A stretch of 64,000 nt of DNA from Chlorobiota bacterium (GCA_013152085.1 JAADHC010000008.1:1-64000); one strand, 5' to 3'. Shown: positions 8,574-18,137, counted from the first letter of the stretch. Notes: generated by a model from the sequence alone, not told the origin. Program-made: numbers and translations.

Positions 8574-9316
8574 TGAAAGCCTGGATCCAGTCAGTTCTTG
8601 TGTGGTTGTTTGTCGTGGTTTCGCTGATAATAATTTTCCCATTGGCAATCCTGGTATGGATTGTTTCGGTCCCTTTTGACAAACGGCGGGTCGTATTCCA
8701 TTTCTTTACAAGCATCTGGGGTTCGTTATATACCTGGCTGGCACCTTTCTGGAGCGTGAATTTGATGAACCGCGAAAAAATACAGAAGGGCAAAGTCTAT
8801 ATCATGGTATCCAATCATCAATCGATGCTTGATATTCTGGTCCTTTGTCGATTGTTTGCCCATTTTAAATGGGTAAGCAAGGACGAAAATTTTAAGGTTC
8901 CCGTTATCGGATGGGTAATGATCATGAACCGGTATATCCGGTTGAAAAGGGGAAAACGGTCGGGGATCCTGCACATGATGAGAGACGGGAAGAAGACATT
9001 GGAACAGGGATCGTCATTGATGATCTTCCCGGAAGGGACACGCTCGGAAACCACCGAGATGCGAAACTTCAAGGAGGGAGCTTTCCGTCTGGCCAAAGAA
9101 ACAAATACCCCGCTGTTGCCTATAGTATTGGATGGTACCGGAAATGCGTTGCCCAAGCACGGATTTGTGATCCGGGGCCGGCATAACATGACGGTAAAGG
9201 TTCTGGATGAGATTCCGGTAAATGTTGTAAACCGGCTTGGTGCCACCGAGTTAAAGGAAGAAACCTACCGTATTATGTCTGCAGAGCTTAACCGTCTCAG
9301 AAATCCGAAGCTATGA
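8570..9316 (+). CDS. plsC: 1-acyl-sn-glycerol-3-phosphate acyltransferase
   Basis: A 248-residue membrane-bound acyltransferase that adds the second acyl chain to make phosphatidic acid. A strongly hydrophobic N-terminus (SVLVWLFVVVSLIIIFPLAI) anchors it. The acyltransferase blocks are intact: NHQSMLDIL (NHx4D), the FPEGTRSETTEMRNFKEGAF block and LPIVLDGTG. Tandem ATGATG codons offer starts at 8570 and 8573; the first overlaps the lplA stop by 4 nt. It also overlaps the next gene by 4 nt, placing it mid-operon. Confidence 0.92.
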   Translation: MMKAWIQSVLVWLFVVVSLIIIFPLAILVWIVSVPFDKRRVVFHFFTSIWGSLYTWLAPFWSVNLMNREKIQKGKVYIMVSNHQSMLDILVLCRLFAHFKWVSKDENFKVPVIGWVMIMNRYIRLKRGKRSGILHMMRDGKKTLEQGSSLMIFPEGTRSETTEMRNFKEGAFRLAKETNTPLLPIVLDGTGNALPKHGFVIRGRHNMTVKVLDEIPVNVVNRLGATELKEETYRIMSAELNRLRNPKL

Positions 9317-10077
9317 ATCGTATACCGAAACAGGTACTTCGACGGATGGGATTTATCCGTGACCGGCGTGGAATTGCCCGGCGATATCTGAATGAAAGCG
9401 AAAACTGGAAAGAACATCTGGAAAAATCACGAAGTTTTATCCTTCGCTGCATGGAGAAAAGCCGGGCAGGAGGTGCTACGGTTCTGGGCAGCGGATGGTG
9501 GCTTGATATCCCCGTGACAGAACTGGCAGCAAGATTTTCCCCGCTGAGGTTTGTAGATATTTATCATCCCCCCGAAATCAGGAAAAAAGCAGAAAAGTAT
9601 CCTGATATTCAACTGATTGAAGCCGATATTACCGGCGGAGTGGCGCTCCGGATGTACGAGGCTGTCAGAAACAGGCAGAAGAAAAAACCTGTGCTCGCAG
9701 AAATGAATTCGGCAGGATACAAACCTGACTTCGATCCCGGTTTTGTCATCTCCTTGTATCTCAGTCAGATGGATATCATTCTTATGGACTACTGGACAGG
9801 ATATATCACGGCTAATGAGGAAGAGGTTCTTGCATTCCGGAAACAGATACAGCAGCAACATCTGGCTTTCCTGCAGCAACATGAGTCCTGCCTGATTACA
9901 GATACCTATGAGGTGAAAATATACAGGAAAAGCCGGGAGATGACTAAACAACTGGTTCACATTCCCCTGCCCGAGACCCGGTTGAAAGATCATTGGATTT
10001 GGGTGTTCGATATTTCGAGAACCTATGATCCGGATGCCGTCACCTCATTTGAAATACAGGCCCGGTGCCTGATTTAA
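9313..10077 (+). CDS. Uncharacterised protein, methyltransferase-like fold possible
   Basis: A 254-residue soluble protein that I do not recognise by name. The segment ATVLGSGWWLDIPVTELA followed by LRFVDIYHPPEIRKKA and IQLIEADITGG resembles the first strands of a Rossmann-like SAM methyltransferase (glycine loop, acidic residue after strand 2, then a D-containing third strand). No catalytic motif can be assigned. The start overlaps the plsC stop by 4 nt, so translation is probably coupled. The next gene, a broken MutS-like gene, begins 11 nt downstream. Confidence 0.75.
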   Translation: MNRIPKQVLRRMGFIRDRRGIARRYLNESENWKEHLEKSRSFILRCMEKSRAGGATVLGSGWWLDIPVTELAARFSPLRFVDIYHPPEIRKKAEKYPDIQLIEADITGGVALRMYEAVRNRQKKKPVLAEMNSAGYKPDFDPGFVISLYLSQMDIILMDYWTGYITANEEEVLAFRKQIQQQHLAFLQQHESCLITDTYEVKIYRKSREMTKQLVHIPLPETRLKDHWIWVFDISRTYDPDAVTSFEIQARCLI

Positions 10078-10088
10078 AAGAAAACAGT

Positions 10089-10939
10089 ATGGACGGTTTT
10101 GCATCGCAACGGGCAAAAGATAAAGCTGAAAAAATAAAGAGATTTCAAAGATTGGGTGCAGAAGCATCAGGAAGAGTAAAACTGCTCTCGCATCGGATTG
10201 ACGGGGTTGTCTTTGCACGGCTTGCTGTCTTTATTTTTTTCCTTTTTGTTGCCTGGATTGCCACACGTAAAGATTCAGAAATTCTTTGGGGAATATCAGG
10301 CGTGCTTTTTATTATTTTCCTGTTCCTGATCCGTTATCACCAGGCGTTGATCCTGCACCGAAAAACAGAACGCGAAATCATATGGCTGAATGAGGGAGAA
10401 ATTAAATCACTGAACGGGGATTTCTCACATTTTGAAAACGGTCCGGAATATGCCGACCCCCGGCATCCGTATGTTAACGATCTGGATATTTTCGGTGTGG
10501 GATCTTTGTTCCGTTTTCTCAACAGGACAATTACCTTGTCAGGGAAAAAGCGTTTAGCCGGCATACTGAAATCAACAGGGACTGATAAAAAAGATATCCT
10601 GTTGACACAGGAAGCCGTAAAGGAACTTTCCGGAAAAAGCCGGTTGTGGTGTTGCTGGATGAGATCCTGAAAGGGACCAACTCAAAGGATAAGACCTCCG
10701 GATCCAAGGCTGTGATAAGGAAAATGATCTCACTGGGAGGGGCCGGAGTCATTGCGACACATGACCTTCCGCTGGGAAGCCTGGAAAAAGAGCTCCCCGG
10801 AAATGTGGTAAATATATGTTTCGAAGCCTTCCAGGAAGAAGAAACCCTGCGTTTTGATTACCTGCTGCGCCGGGGGATGACACAAAATATGAATGCCACC
10901 TTCCTTATGAAACAAATGGGGATCATCAACAGGATATAA
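10089..10939 (+). pseudogene. MutS-related protein, broken by internal deletion and frameshift
   Basis: Two pieces of one Bacteroidota MutS-family membrane-anchored ATPase. The N-terminal piece (10089-10630) has two membrane helices and the typical HPYVNDLDIFGVGSLFRFLN and LSGKKRLAGIL segments, then ends in a wrong-frame tail at 10670. The C-terminal piece resumes in another frame at about 10640 with the Walker B region VVVLLDEILKGTNSKDKT and runs through ATHDLPLGSLEKE and MNATFLMKQMG to 10939. Together they make about 280 residues where the family has about 600, so the central domain with the Walker A loop is missing. The product cannot be an active ATPase. The deletion should be confirmed against reads because an assembly error would look the same. 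Confidence 0.8.
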
Positions 10940-10967
10940 TCCGTGTTCTGACGGATAAAATTTTTTT
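10939..10967 (+). terminator. Intrinsic terminator after the MutS-like pseudogene
   Basis: ATCCGT (10939-10944), a 6-nt loop and ACGGAT (10951-10956) form a hairpin followed by AAAATTTTTTT. It begins on the last base of the stop codon and closes the hpt-adk-obg run. Confidence 0.7.
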
Positions 10968-10996
10968 CCTTTTTTCAGGATTATTAAAACGTTGCC

Positions 10997-11059
10997 ATAT
11001 AAAATAAATTACATATTATAATATATAATAAAATATAAAATAAATTACATATTATAATA
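10997..11059. repeat. Two 27-bp direct repeats in an AT-only stretch
   Basis: A 27-base sequence beginning ATATAAAATAAATTACATAT occurs identically at 10997-11023 and 11033-11059, 36 bp apart, in about 70 bp that are almost pure A+T. The block lies between the terminator and the parE promoter. Curved DNA or a binding array is possible; nothing coding is seen. The rest of the gap to 11279 has no gene. Confidence 0.75.
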
Positions 11060-11238
11060 CATAATTATGTAATATCCTGTTAAAATAAAAACTCTTGTGA
11101 AGTTTAAGAATTAAGGGAATCACAGATATTGTAAATGGAGCACGTAGCATTTTATTTATTGTGTCTCTTAAGATGAAATCGTTGAAAATTTACATGGATT
11201 GTTAATAAATCGTTAGTGTCTGACGACTTATAATTCCG

Positions 11239-11246
11239 TATCTTTG
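11239..11246 (+). promoter_or_regulatory. Candidate -7 element for parE-parC
   Basis: TATCTTTG matches the Bacteroidota TAnnTTTG consensus and lies 33 nt upstream of the parE start. No good TTG box is found 19-20 nt further upstream, so the assignment is moderate. Confidence 0.55.
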
Positions 11247-11279
11247 CGCCAATCAGAAGCGAAAACCGGAAAAGAACAT

Positions 11280-13121
11280 ATGACAGCAAATTATTCGGAA
11301 GATACGATCAAAACCCTCGACTGGCGGGAACATATCCGCAAGCGTCCCGGCATGTATATCGGGAAACTGGGTGATGGTTCATCACAGGATGATGGAATAT
11401 ATGTCCTGCTGAAAGAAGTGATGGATAATGCGGTGGACGAGTACATGATGGGTTTCGGGAAGAAGATTACCGTTACGATCAAGGATAAGGTGGTCTCGGT
11501 AAGGGATTATGGAAGGGGCATCCCCCTGGGCAAACTGATTGAAGTTGCTTCGAAAATGAATACAGGCGCAAAATACGATTCCAAAGTATTTAAAAAATCT
11601 GTCGGTCTGAACGGAGTAGGAATAAAAGCCGTAAATGCCCTGACTTCGACATTTACGATCCGGACATACCGGGAGGGGGAAATGCGTATGGCACGTTTTC
11701 TCCGCGGCGAACTGGACAAGGAAGAGCAGGGAGCGGCACCGGAAGAAAAAAACGGTACCCGGGTTACCTTTGTCCCCGACGGGGAGATGTTTGGGGATTA
11801 TCACTATGTTTCGGAGTATGTGGAAACCATGCTCTGGAATTATGTCTATCTGAATGCCGGCTTAACCATTGAATTCAACGGACAAAAGCTTTATTCACGC
11901 GACGGGCTGCTGGACCTGCTTAATGCCAATATGAACCAGCCGGCATTGTATTCGCCGATACATTTGAAAAACGGGGATATTGAACTTGCCTTTACGCACG
12001 GGACACAGTATGGTGAAGAATATTATACTTTCGTAAACGGACAGCATACTACCCAGGGGGGGACACATTTACTGGCCCTGCGTGAAGCGCTGGTACGGAC
12101 GGTGCGTGATTTTTATAAAAAAGAATTCGATGCTTCGGATATTCGTACTTCCATCATTGCAGTCATGAGTATCAAGGTGGAAGAACCGGTTTTTGAATCA
12201 CAGACAAAAACCAAGCTCGGAAGCAAGGATATGGAGCCGGGAGGACCAAGTGTCCGGTTTTATATCATGGAGTTTATCCGGAAAGAAGTGGATGATTACC
12301 TGCACAAGAATCCTGAAACTGCCGAAATTCTCCTGAAAAAGATCCTTGATTCGGAAAAGGAGCGGAAAGCCATTTCATCCATCAAGAAAATTGCACGGGA
12401 ACGGGCAAAAAAGGCCAGCCTGCATAATAAGAAACTAAGGGATTGCCGGATACATTACAACTCATCCGATGACCGCCGGCTCAACACCACTATTTTTATC
12501 ACCGAGGGAGATTCGGCCAGCGGCTCCATAACCAAGTCGCGGGATGTCGAAACACAGGCTGTTTTCAGTCTGAAAGGGAAACCCCTCAATACATATGGCC
12601 TTACCAAGAAAGTAGTGTACGAGAATGAAGAATTCAACCTTTTGCAGGCAGCGTTGAATATCGAAGATGGATTGGAAAACCTGCGTTACAATAATGTGGT
12701 GATTGCTACCGATGCTGATGTTGACGGGATGCATATCCGGATGTTGCTGATGACTTTCTTTTTACAGTTTTTTCCCGATCTGGTTAAGCAGGGACATTTG
12801 TATATCCTGCAGACACCTTTATTCAGGGTGCGCAATAAAAAGGAAACACGGTATTGTTATTCTGATCAGGAACGGGAAAAAGCCATTGCCAAACTGGGTC
12901 CAAAACCCGAAATTACCCGTTTTAAAGGACTGGGTGAAATTTCTCCGGATGAATTTAAACATTTTATCGGGAAAAATATACGACTCGAACCTGTCAGAAT
13001 GCGTATGGACGAGTCGATAAAGGACTTTCTGGAATTTTACATGGGTAAAAACACCCCCGACAGACAGGAATTTATCATCCACAACCTGCGTGTTGAGGAT
13101 GATGTGGTTACCGTATCATAA
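11280..13121 (+). CDS. parE: DNA topoisomerase IV subunit B
   Basis: A 613-residue type IIA topoisomerase ATPase subunit. The GHKL ATPase domain shows [26 protein letters not shown] and [18 protein letters not shown]; the Toprim domain shows ITEGDSASG and [12 protein letters not shown]. The sequence is nearer to ParE than GyrB, and it is followed 14 nt later by parC, a pairing typical of topoisomerase IV in Bacteroidota. The enzyme decatenates daughter chromosomes. A TTG start at 11244 is possible, but the ATG at 11280 gives the family N-terminus ([17 protein letters not shown]). Confidence 0.93.
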   Translation: MTANYSEDTIKTLDWREHIRKRPGMYIGKLGDGSSQDDGIYVLLKEVMDNAVDEYMMGFGKKITVTIKDKVVSVRDYGRGIPLGKLIEVASKMNTGAKYDSKVFKKSVGLNGVGIKAVNALTSTFTIRTYREGEMRMARFLRGELDKEEQGAAPEEKNGTRVTFVPDGEMFGDYHYVSEYVETMLWNYVYLNAGLTIEFNGQKLYSRDGLLDLLNANMNQPALYSPIHLKNGDIELAFTHGTQYGEEYYTFVNGQHTTQGGTHLLALREALVRTVRDFYKKEFDASDIRTSIIAVMSIKVEEPVFESQTKTKLGSKDMEPGGPSVRFYIMEFIRKEVDDYLHKNPETAEILLKKILDSEKERKAISSIKKIARERAKKASLHNKKLRDCRIHYNSSDDRRLNTTIFITEGDSASGSITKSRDVETQAVFSLKGKPLNTYGLTKKVVYENEEFNLLQAALNIEDGLENLRYNNVVIATDADVDGMHIRMLLMTFFLQFFPDLVKQGHLYILQTPLFRVRNKKETRYCYSDQEREKAIAKLGPKPEITRFKGLGEISPDEFKHFIGKNIRLEPVRMRMDESIKDFLEFYMGKNTPDRQEFIIHNLRVEDDVVTVS

Positions 13122-13135
13122 ATATTTAAGTTTTC

Positions 13136-15829
13136 ATGGCGGAGGAGCAAGGAAAACATCCGGCAGAAGAGGAGAAGCAGCCGTCGGCAGCTTTACCGGA
13201 AAATGGTAACGGGTTTGACCCCGGGGATGTCAAAGACCTGCTTAAGGTCGCACACCTTTCGGGGATGTATAAGGATTGGTTCCTGGATTATGCTTCGTAT
13301 GTTATTCTCGAGCGGGCAGTTCCCAATGTGCAGGATGGGTTAAAACCGGTTCAGCGCAGGATACTCCATGCCATGAAGCAACTGGATGACGGCCGTTACA
13401 ATAAAGTAGCCAATATCATCGGCCATACCATGCAGTATCATCCCCATGGCGATGCATCTATCGGGGATGCGCTGGTTCAGCTGGGACAAAAAGGCCTCCT
13501 TATAGATACACAGGGGAACTGGGGAAACATACTTACCGGCGACAGCGCTGCTGCCGCAAGGTATATCGAAGCGCGTCTTTCCAAATTTGCCCTTGAGGTG
13601 GTTTTTAACAACAAAACTACCGACTGGAAACTTTCTTACGATGGTCGCAACAAGGAACCGAAGGCATTGCCGGTTAAATTTCCGCTTTTGCTTGCCCTGG
13701 GTGGGGAAGGGATTGCGGTCGGACTTGCATCAAAGATATTACCCCACAATTTTAACGAGTTGATTGATGCCTCCATTCTCTATCTTCAGGGAAAACCTTT
13801 TGAGTTGCTCCCTGACTTTCCTACGGGAGGGATGGCTGATTTTTCACGTTACGGTGAAGGATTGCGTGGCGGCCAGGTAAAAATCAGGGCCCGTATCAAT
13901 AAACTCGATAAGAAAACCCTGGTGATCAAAGAAATTCCCTATGGAAAAACCACCACTTCACTCATTGAAACGATTATAAAAGCAAATGATAAGGGAAAGA
14001 TCAGGATCAAAAGGATTGATGACAATACGGCCGGAGAAGTCGAAATAGTCATCCACCTGGCACCGGGGGTCAGTTCGGATAAAACCATTGATGCACTTTA
14101 TGCCTTTACCGATTGTGAATTAAGTATTTCACCGAATTCCTGTGTAATCCGGGACAATAAACCCGAATTTCTCGGGGTTTCGGATATTTTGCGTTATGCC
14201 ACCGAACAGACAAAATACCTGTTAACCCGTGAACTGGAGATCAGGAAAAATGAACTGGAGGAGGCATGGCACCTTTCTTCACTGGAGAAGATATTTATTG
14301 AGAACCGCATATACCGTGATATTGAAGAATGTGAAACCTGGGAATCGGTTATCGACACCATAGATAAAGGTCTTGATCCATTTAAGAAGTTCTTCTACCG
14401 GGAGATCACCCGTGACGATATCATTCATCTTACGGAAATAAAGATCAAACGTATTTCAAAGTATGATGTAAAAAAGGCAGAGGAGGTGATCAAAGATATA
14501 GAAAACGAGCTGGAGGAGGTAAAAAACCACCTGGCCAATATTGTACCGTATACCATAAATTATTACCGGCAGGTCAAAAAGAAATACGGTAAGGATTATC
14601 CGCGCAAAACAGAAATACGAAGTTTTGAAAACATTGAAGCTGTCAAGGTGGCTGTGGCAAATGCAAAATTATATGTAAACCGAAAGGAAGGATTTGCCGG
14701 GACCTCTCTGAAAAAAGACGAATTTGTCTGTGACTGCTCGGATATAGACGATATGATCGTTTTCCTGGAAGATGGGCGTTATCTGGTTACCAGGGTTTCG
14801 GATAAGGTATTTATAGGGAAAAATATCATTCATGTGGGGATCTTTAAAAAGAATGATACCCGTACCATTTATAATGTTATTTACCGTGATGGACGTAGCG
14901 GGAAATATATGGTTAAACGTGCCGCTATTCCGGGCGTAACACGTGATAAAGAATATAATTTTACGATGGATACGCCGCGAACAAAGATTATCTACTTTAG
15001 TGCCAATCCTAATGGTGAGGCTGAAATAGTAAAGGTTGCGCTCAAACCCAGGCCACGCCTGAAAAATCATTCTTTCGAGTTCGATTTCAGCACTCTGGCG
15101 GTCAAAGGCAGGCACTCAAGAGGCAATACGCTGACCAAATATCCGGTGCAGAAAATATCCCTGAAGGAAAAAGGCGTTTCTACCCTGGGTGGCCGTAAAA
15201 TATGGTTTGATGAAGATGTGTTCAGACTGAATGCAGACGGCAGGGGAAAATATCTGGGTGAATTCAGCGGGGATGATCATATCCTGGTAGTACGTAAAAA
15301 CGGAACCTTCCGGACAACCAGTTTTGACCTCACGAACCATTTCGAAGAAGATGTGCAGTTGGTTGAAAAGTTTTCGGAAAAGGTGGTTTATTCAGCCGTA
15401 TACTTTGACGGCGATAAACAATATTATTATGTAAAGCGGTTTGTTTTTGAACCCACCGAAAAGCTACAGTCTTTTATTAGTGAACATCCCGGTTCCCGGC
15501 TGGTACGCCTGACCAAAGTGGATTATCCGCGGCTTGAGATACAGTTTGGCGGTAAGAACAAATCACGTGAACCGGAGATTATTGAAGTAGCTGAATTTAT
15601 CGGAGTAAAGAGTTTCCGGGCACGTGGGAAACGTCTTACCAATTATCAGGTTAACCGGATTGAAGAGCTGGATCCCTTAAAACCTGAAGAAGATGCGGAA
15701 CCTGAACCTGAGAATAAAAAGCCGGCAGAGGAACTGCAAAAACCGGAAGGAAAACCCGTTTCTGAAGACAAGGATGAGCGGCCGGCCGGCGATAAGGATG
15801 ATCCGGCACAGATGTCACTTCCACTTTAG
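13136..15829 (+). CDS. parC: DNA topoisomerase IV subunit A
   Basis: An 897-residue cleavage-religation subunit. The catalytic tyrosine is Y143 in AAAARYIEARLS, and the quinolone-region motif YHPHGDASIGDALV precedes it. Residues to about 510 form the winged-helix, tower and coiled-coil domains (ending in LEEVKNHLANIVPYTINYY), followed by a C-terminal DNA-wrapping beta-propeller with repeats such as DDMIVFLEDGRYLVTRVSDK. An acidic low-complexity tail rich in E, P and K covers the last 50 or so residues and ends MSLPL. It forms an operon with parE and aroK (2-nt gap). Confidence 0.93.
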   Translation: MAEEQGKHPAEEEKQPSAALPENGNGFDPGDVKDLLKVAHLSGMYKDWFLDYASYVILERAVPNVQDGLKPVQRRILHAMKQLDDGRYNKVANIIGHTMQYHPHGDASIGDALVQLGQKGLLIDTQGNWGNILTGDSAAAARYIEARLSKFALEVVFNNKTTDWKLSYDGRNKEPKALPVKFPLLLALGGEGIAVGLASKILPHNFNELIDASILYLQGKPFELLPDFPTGGMADFSRYGEGLRGGQVKIRARINKLDKKTLVIKEIPYGKTTTSLIETIIKANDKGKIRIKRIDDNTAGEVEIVIHLAPGVSSDKTIDALYAFTDCELSISPNSCVIRDNKPEFLGVSDILRYATEQTKYLLTRELEIRKNELEEAWHLSSLEKIFIENRIYRDIEECETWESVIDTIDKGLDPFKKFFYREITRDDIIHLTEIKIKRISKYDVKKAEEVIKDIENELEEVKNHLANIVPYTINYYRQVKKKYGKDYPRKTEIRSFENIEAVKVAVANAKLYVNRKEGFAGTSLKKDEFVCDCSDIDDMIVFLEDGRYLVTRVSDKVFIGKNIIHVGIFKKNDTRTIYNVIYRDGRSGKYMVKRAAIPGVTRDKEYNFTMDTPRTKIIYFSANPNGEAEIVKVALKPRPRLKNHSFEFDFSTLAVKGRHSRGNTLTKYPVQKISLKEKGVSTLGGRKIWFDEDVFRLNADGRGKYLGEFSGDDHILVVRKNGTFRTTSFDLTNHFEEDVQLVEKFSEKVVYSAVYFDGDKQYYYVKRFVFEPTEKLQSFISEHPGSRLVRLTKVDYPRLEIQFGGKNKSREPEIIEVAEFIGVKSFRARGKRLTNYQVNRIEELDPLKPEEDAEPEPENKKPAEELQKPEGKPVSEDKDERPAGDKDDPAQMSLPL

Positions 15830-15831
15830 CC

Positions 15832-16344
15832 ATGCCTGATATTTCGAGAATATACCTGATCGGTTTTATGGGGTCCGGAAAAACCACCCTGGGAAAGGAA
15901 CTTGCCCGGACTATCGGTTATGGATTTGTTGACCTGGATGAGCTTATCGCAGAGAAGGCAGGAAAGCCGGTAACTGACATTTTCAGAGATGATGGGGAAA
16001 CAGCATTCCGGGTATTGGAACAGAAGACACTGACAGATACGCTTACCCGGCAAAAAGTTGTTGTGGCCACCGGAGGCGGAACGCCTTGTTATTTCAACAA
16101 CATGGCGCTGATGAATGACTGCGGTACAACCATTTACCTTTGTTACAGCGTAAAGACCCTGCTGTTTCATCTCAATGATGAAACGCACAAAAGGCCTTTG
16201 TTAAGCGGAAAGAAACCGGTAGAACTGGCCGAATATATTCAGGTAATGCTTAACGAAAGGGAGCATTTCTACCGGCAGGCCCATTTTATTTTTAAAGAGA
16301 GTGAGATTGGGTTAGCGCAAATACGTTTGCGTACAGGGCTTTAA
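15832..16344 (+). CDS. aroK: Shikimate kinase
   Basis: A 170-residue P-loop kinase that phosphorylates shikimate on the path to chorismate. Walker A is GFMGSGKTTLGKEL; the shikimate-binding acidic pair lies in FVDLDELIAEKAG; R in AFRVLEQKTL and the glycine loop VVATGGGTPCY follow; the lid arginine is in HKRPLLSGK. Size and motif order are normal. It starts 2 nt after the parC stop, so it is cotranscribed with topoisomerase IV. Downstream it converges with ldh. Confidence 0.94.
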   Translation: MPDISRIYLIGFMGSGKTTLGKELARTIGYGFVDLDELIAEKAGKPVTDIFRDDGETAFRVLEQKTLTDTLTRQKVVVATGGGTPCYFNNMALMNDCGTTIYLCYSVKTLLFHLNDETHKRPLLSGKKPVELAEYIQVMLNEREHFYRQAHFIFKESEIGLAQIRLRTGL

Positions 16345-16415
16345 AGAACCGCACTCCGGCTGTACATTTAAGGAGAATATCGCTCAGTAAAAGTTCTTTC
16401 TCAAAGGATTGATCC

Positions 16416-17360
16416 CTAAAGAGCCTGATACTCATCAAGTATACTTCTTAATTTCCCGGCGCTGGTCCGGAGTGCTTCCTCCTCCCGGGAGGACAGGTTA
16501 AGGGGGAGTATGTCAACAACTTTTGACCCCTGCAGCAAGTGGGGTAAAGAAAGTGTAACGTCCGTGATACCCCTGACATTTTCCAAATATGAACATACTG
16601 TCAGGATAGCCCTTGAATTATGTGTGAAAGCATTGACAATATGAGCAGCGGCAGCACCAATACCGTAATAGGTAGCCCCTTTGCCTTCAATAATCGTATA
16701 AGCTGCATTCCGTACCTGTCCGTCGATATCATTCTTCACTTTTTCATCAAAAGGAATATCCCTTCTTTTCAGAAAGGCTTCGAGCTGGAACCCGCCAACA
16801 TCAACAACTGACCAGGTGAGGACTTCAGAGTCGCCATGTTCGCCGATCACATAGCCATGTACATGTTGCGGGTCGACATGACACAAGGTTCCAAGCAACG
16901 ACCGGAATCTTGCCGTATCAAGTGTGGTCCCGGTGCCGACAACCTGGTGAACGGGTTTCCCTGACTTTTTGACAAAAATTCCGGCGATATGTGTCATGAT
17001 ATCCACCGGATTGGTAGCTACCAGCAAAGTAGCCTCCGGGGCGTAAAAAAGTATCTCGGGGATGATCTTTTCAAAAATAGCCCCGTTGCGTCCCAGAAGT
17101 TGTATGCGCGTTTCTCCCGGTTTCTGGTTCACACCGGCAGCGACTACAACAATCACACATTCTTTCAAGTCGGAAAAACCACCCTGCCGGACAATGGCAG
17201 GATGGGAAAACGGAACGGCATGGGCAATATCCATGGCTTCTGCCCTGGCTCTCTGCTCATTTACATCGATCATAATAATCTCAGATGCCGCTTTACGGAA
17301 CAATACCGCATACGCAATGGTTGATCCGACAAGTCCGCTACCCACTATACCGATTTTCAT
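16416..17360 (-). CDS. ldh: L-lactate dehydrogenase
   Basis: A 314-residue NAD-dependent dehydrogenase. The dinucleotide loop is GIVGSGLVGSTIAYA. The substrate loop reads AAGVNQKPGETRIQLLGRN: the Q in NQKPGETR is the lactate-type residue where malate dehydrogenases have R. ATNPVDIMT and the catalytic histidine in GEHGDSEVLTWS are intact. The enzyme would regenerate NAD+ by reducing pyruvate, which fits fermentation. It is a single gene facing aroK; no obvious operator was found upstream. Confidence 0.92.
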   Translation of the reverse strand: MKIGIVGSGLVGSTIAYAVLFRKAASEIIMIDVNEQRARAEAMDIAHAVPFSHPAIVRQGGFSDLKECVIVVVAAGVNQKPGETRIQLLGRNGAIFEKIIPEILFYAPEATLLVATNPVDIMTHIAGIFVKKSGKPVHQVVGTGTTLDTARFRSLLGTLCHVDPQHVHGYVIGEHGDSEVLTWSVVDVGGFQLEAFLKRRDIPFDEKVKNDIDGQVRNAAYTIIEGKGATYYGIGAAAAHIVNAFTHNSRAILTVCSYLENVRGITDVTLSLPHLLQGSKVVDILPLNLSSREEEALRTSAGKLRSILDEYQAL

Positions 17361-17704
17361 TTCCTGAGAATGTTAAAGATGTTATTAAATATAAAGATAT
17401 GAACAACCTTCCGGGGATAAAATTATGAATTTCTGCCTGATAATTGTACTCCGGGAGTTAAAATAATTATCATTTATAAACTTTGCTGACCGCTTGAACA
17501 GGAAAAGTTCAGGCTGCACACTACGGTGTCCCCGGTAAATGCAATAATTTTTTGTACAGTATGTGTTATTGAAGGGAGTATACAGACGAAGAAATTCTAA
17601 ATAAGGCTAAAAGTGGATGGTTTATCCTGATTATTTATTATTACCTTTAATGGTTGTTCTTTGAAAACCACGCTATGATTTTTTTAATAAAAAAGGAGGC
17701 AAAT
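17361..17704. other. Intergenic region between ldh and a small membrane gene
   Basis: About 340 bp holding both divergent control regions. No gene, RNA or strong hairpin was found. The only clear signal is the Shine-Dalgarno sequence at 17693-17699. Confidence 0.5.
17693..17699 (+). promoter_or_regulatory. Strong Shine-Dalgarno sequence
   Basis: AAGGAGG lies 5 nt upstream of ATG at 17705 and decides the start of the small membrane protein over an in-frame ATG at 17654. Such a strong site is unusual here; most genes in the window have none. Confidence 0.75.
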
Positions 17705-18049
17705 ATGAGTCCGTCAGCTATTAGTATTTTTGTATTTGGTATCTATGCAGTTCTTGTGGGAACTGGTTTTTTAGTTATCGCAAACAAAGTTTTACCACTG
17801 CTTAAATATCCTAAAACAAATGAGCCTTGGATAAGAATATTGGGCATTGTTGTAGCGATATTAGGCTTTTATTACATTGTTGCTGCTCAAAATGAACTAA
17901 CAGCTTTCTTTTGGGCAACCGTGGTTGGAAGATTTGCAGTACTTGTTAGTTTTATCCTGCTTGTTGTTACTAAGAAAGCTCAGCCTATGCTCATAACATT
18001 TGGTTTGATCGATGCAGCCGGGGGGCTTTGGACCCTTTTAACATTGTAG
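17705..18049 (+). CDS. Small four-helix membrane protein, function unknown
   Basis: A 114-residue very hydrophobic protein with about four predicted membrane helices (ISIFVFGIYAVLVGTGFLVI, IRILGIVVAILGFYYIV, FFWATVVGRFAVLVSFILLV and a C-terminal segment). No family name is recognised with confidence. It stands alone, with its own strong ribosome site, and is less GC-rich than its neighbours. It is followed by a nested hairpin (18092-18137). Confidence 0.75.
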   Translation: MSPSAISIFVFGIYAVLVGTGFLVIANKVLPLLKYPKTNEPWIRILGIVVAILGFYYIVAAQNELTAFFWATVVGRFAVLVSFILLVVTKKAQPMLITFGLIDAAGGLWTLLTL

Positions 18050-18091
18050 TAGATAAAGATTCTCTCAGACTATGGCGTGGTCTTTAATATT

Positions 18092-18137
18092 TACCAGCAA
18101 GTTCAATCCTCCGTTTGGTGAACGGCATTTGCTGGTA
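18092..18137 (+). other. Nested hairpin between two genes
   Basis: Perfect outer arms TACCAGCAA (18092-18100) and TTGCTGGTA (18129-18137) enclose a second hairpin CCGTT-TGGTG-AACGG (18111-18125). There is no T-run after it, so it is not a standard terminator. It lies 50 nt before the next start codon and could structure that mRNA leader or end the upstream transcript. Confidence 0.55.

Noticed and set aside
7677-8648. 323-codon frame antisense to lplA
   Set aside because: Its translation has no motif, while the plus-strand lplA has a complete set.
11244-11279. TTG start for a 12-residue longer ParE
   Set aside because: The TTG overlaps the candidate -7 element, so it would not be transcribed.
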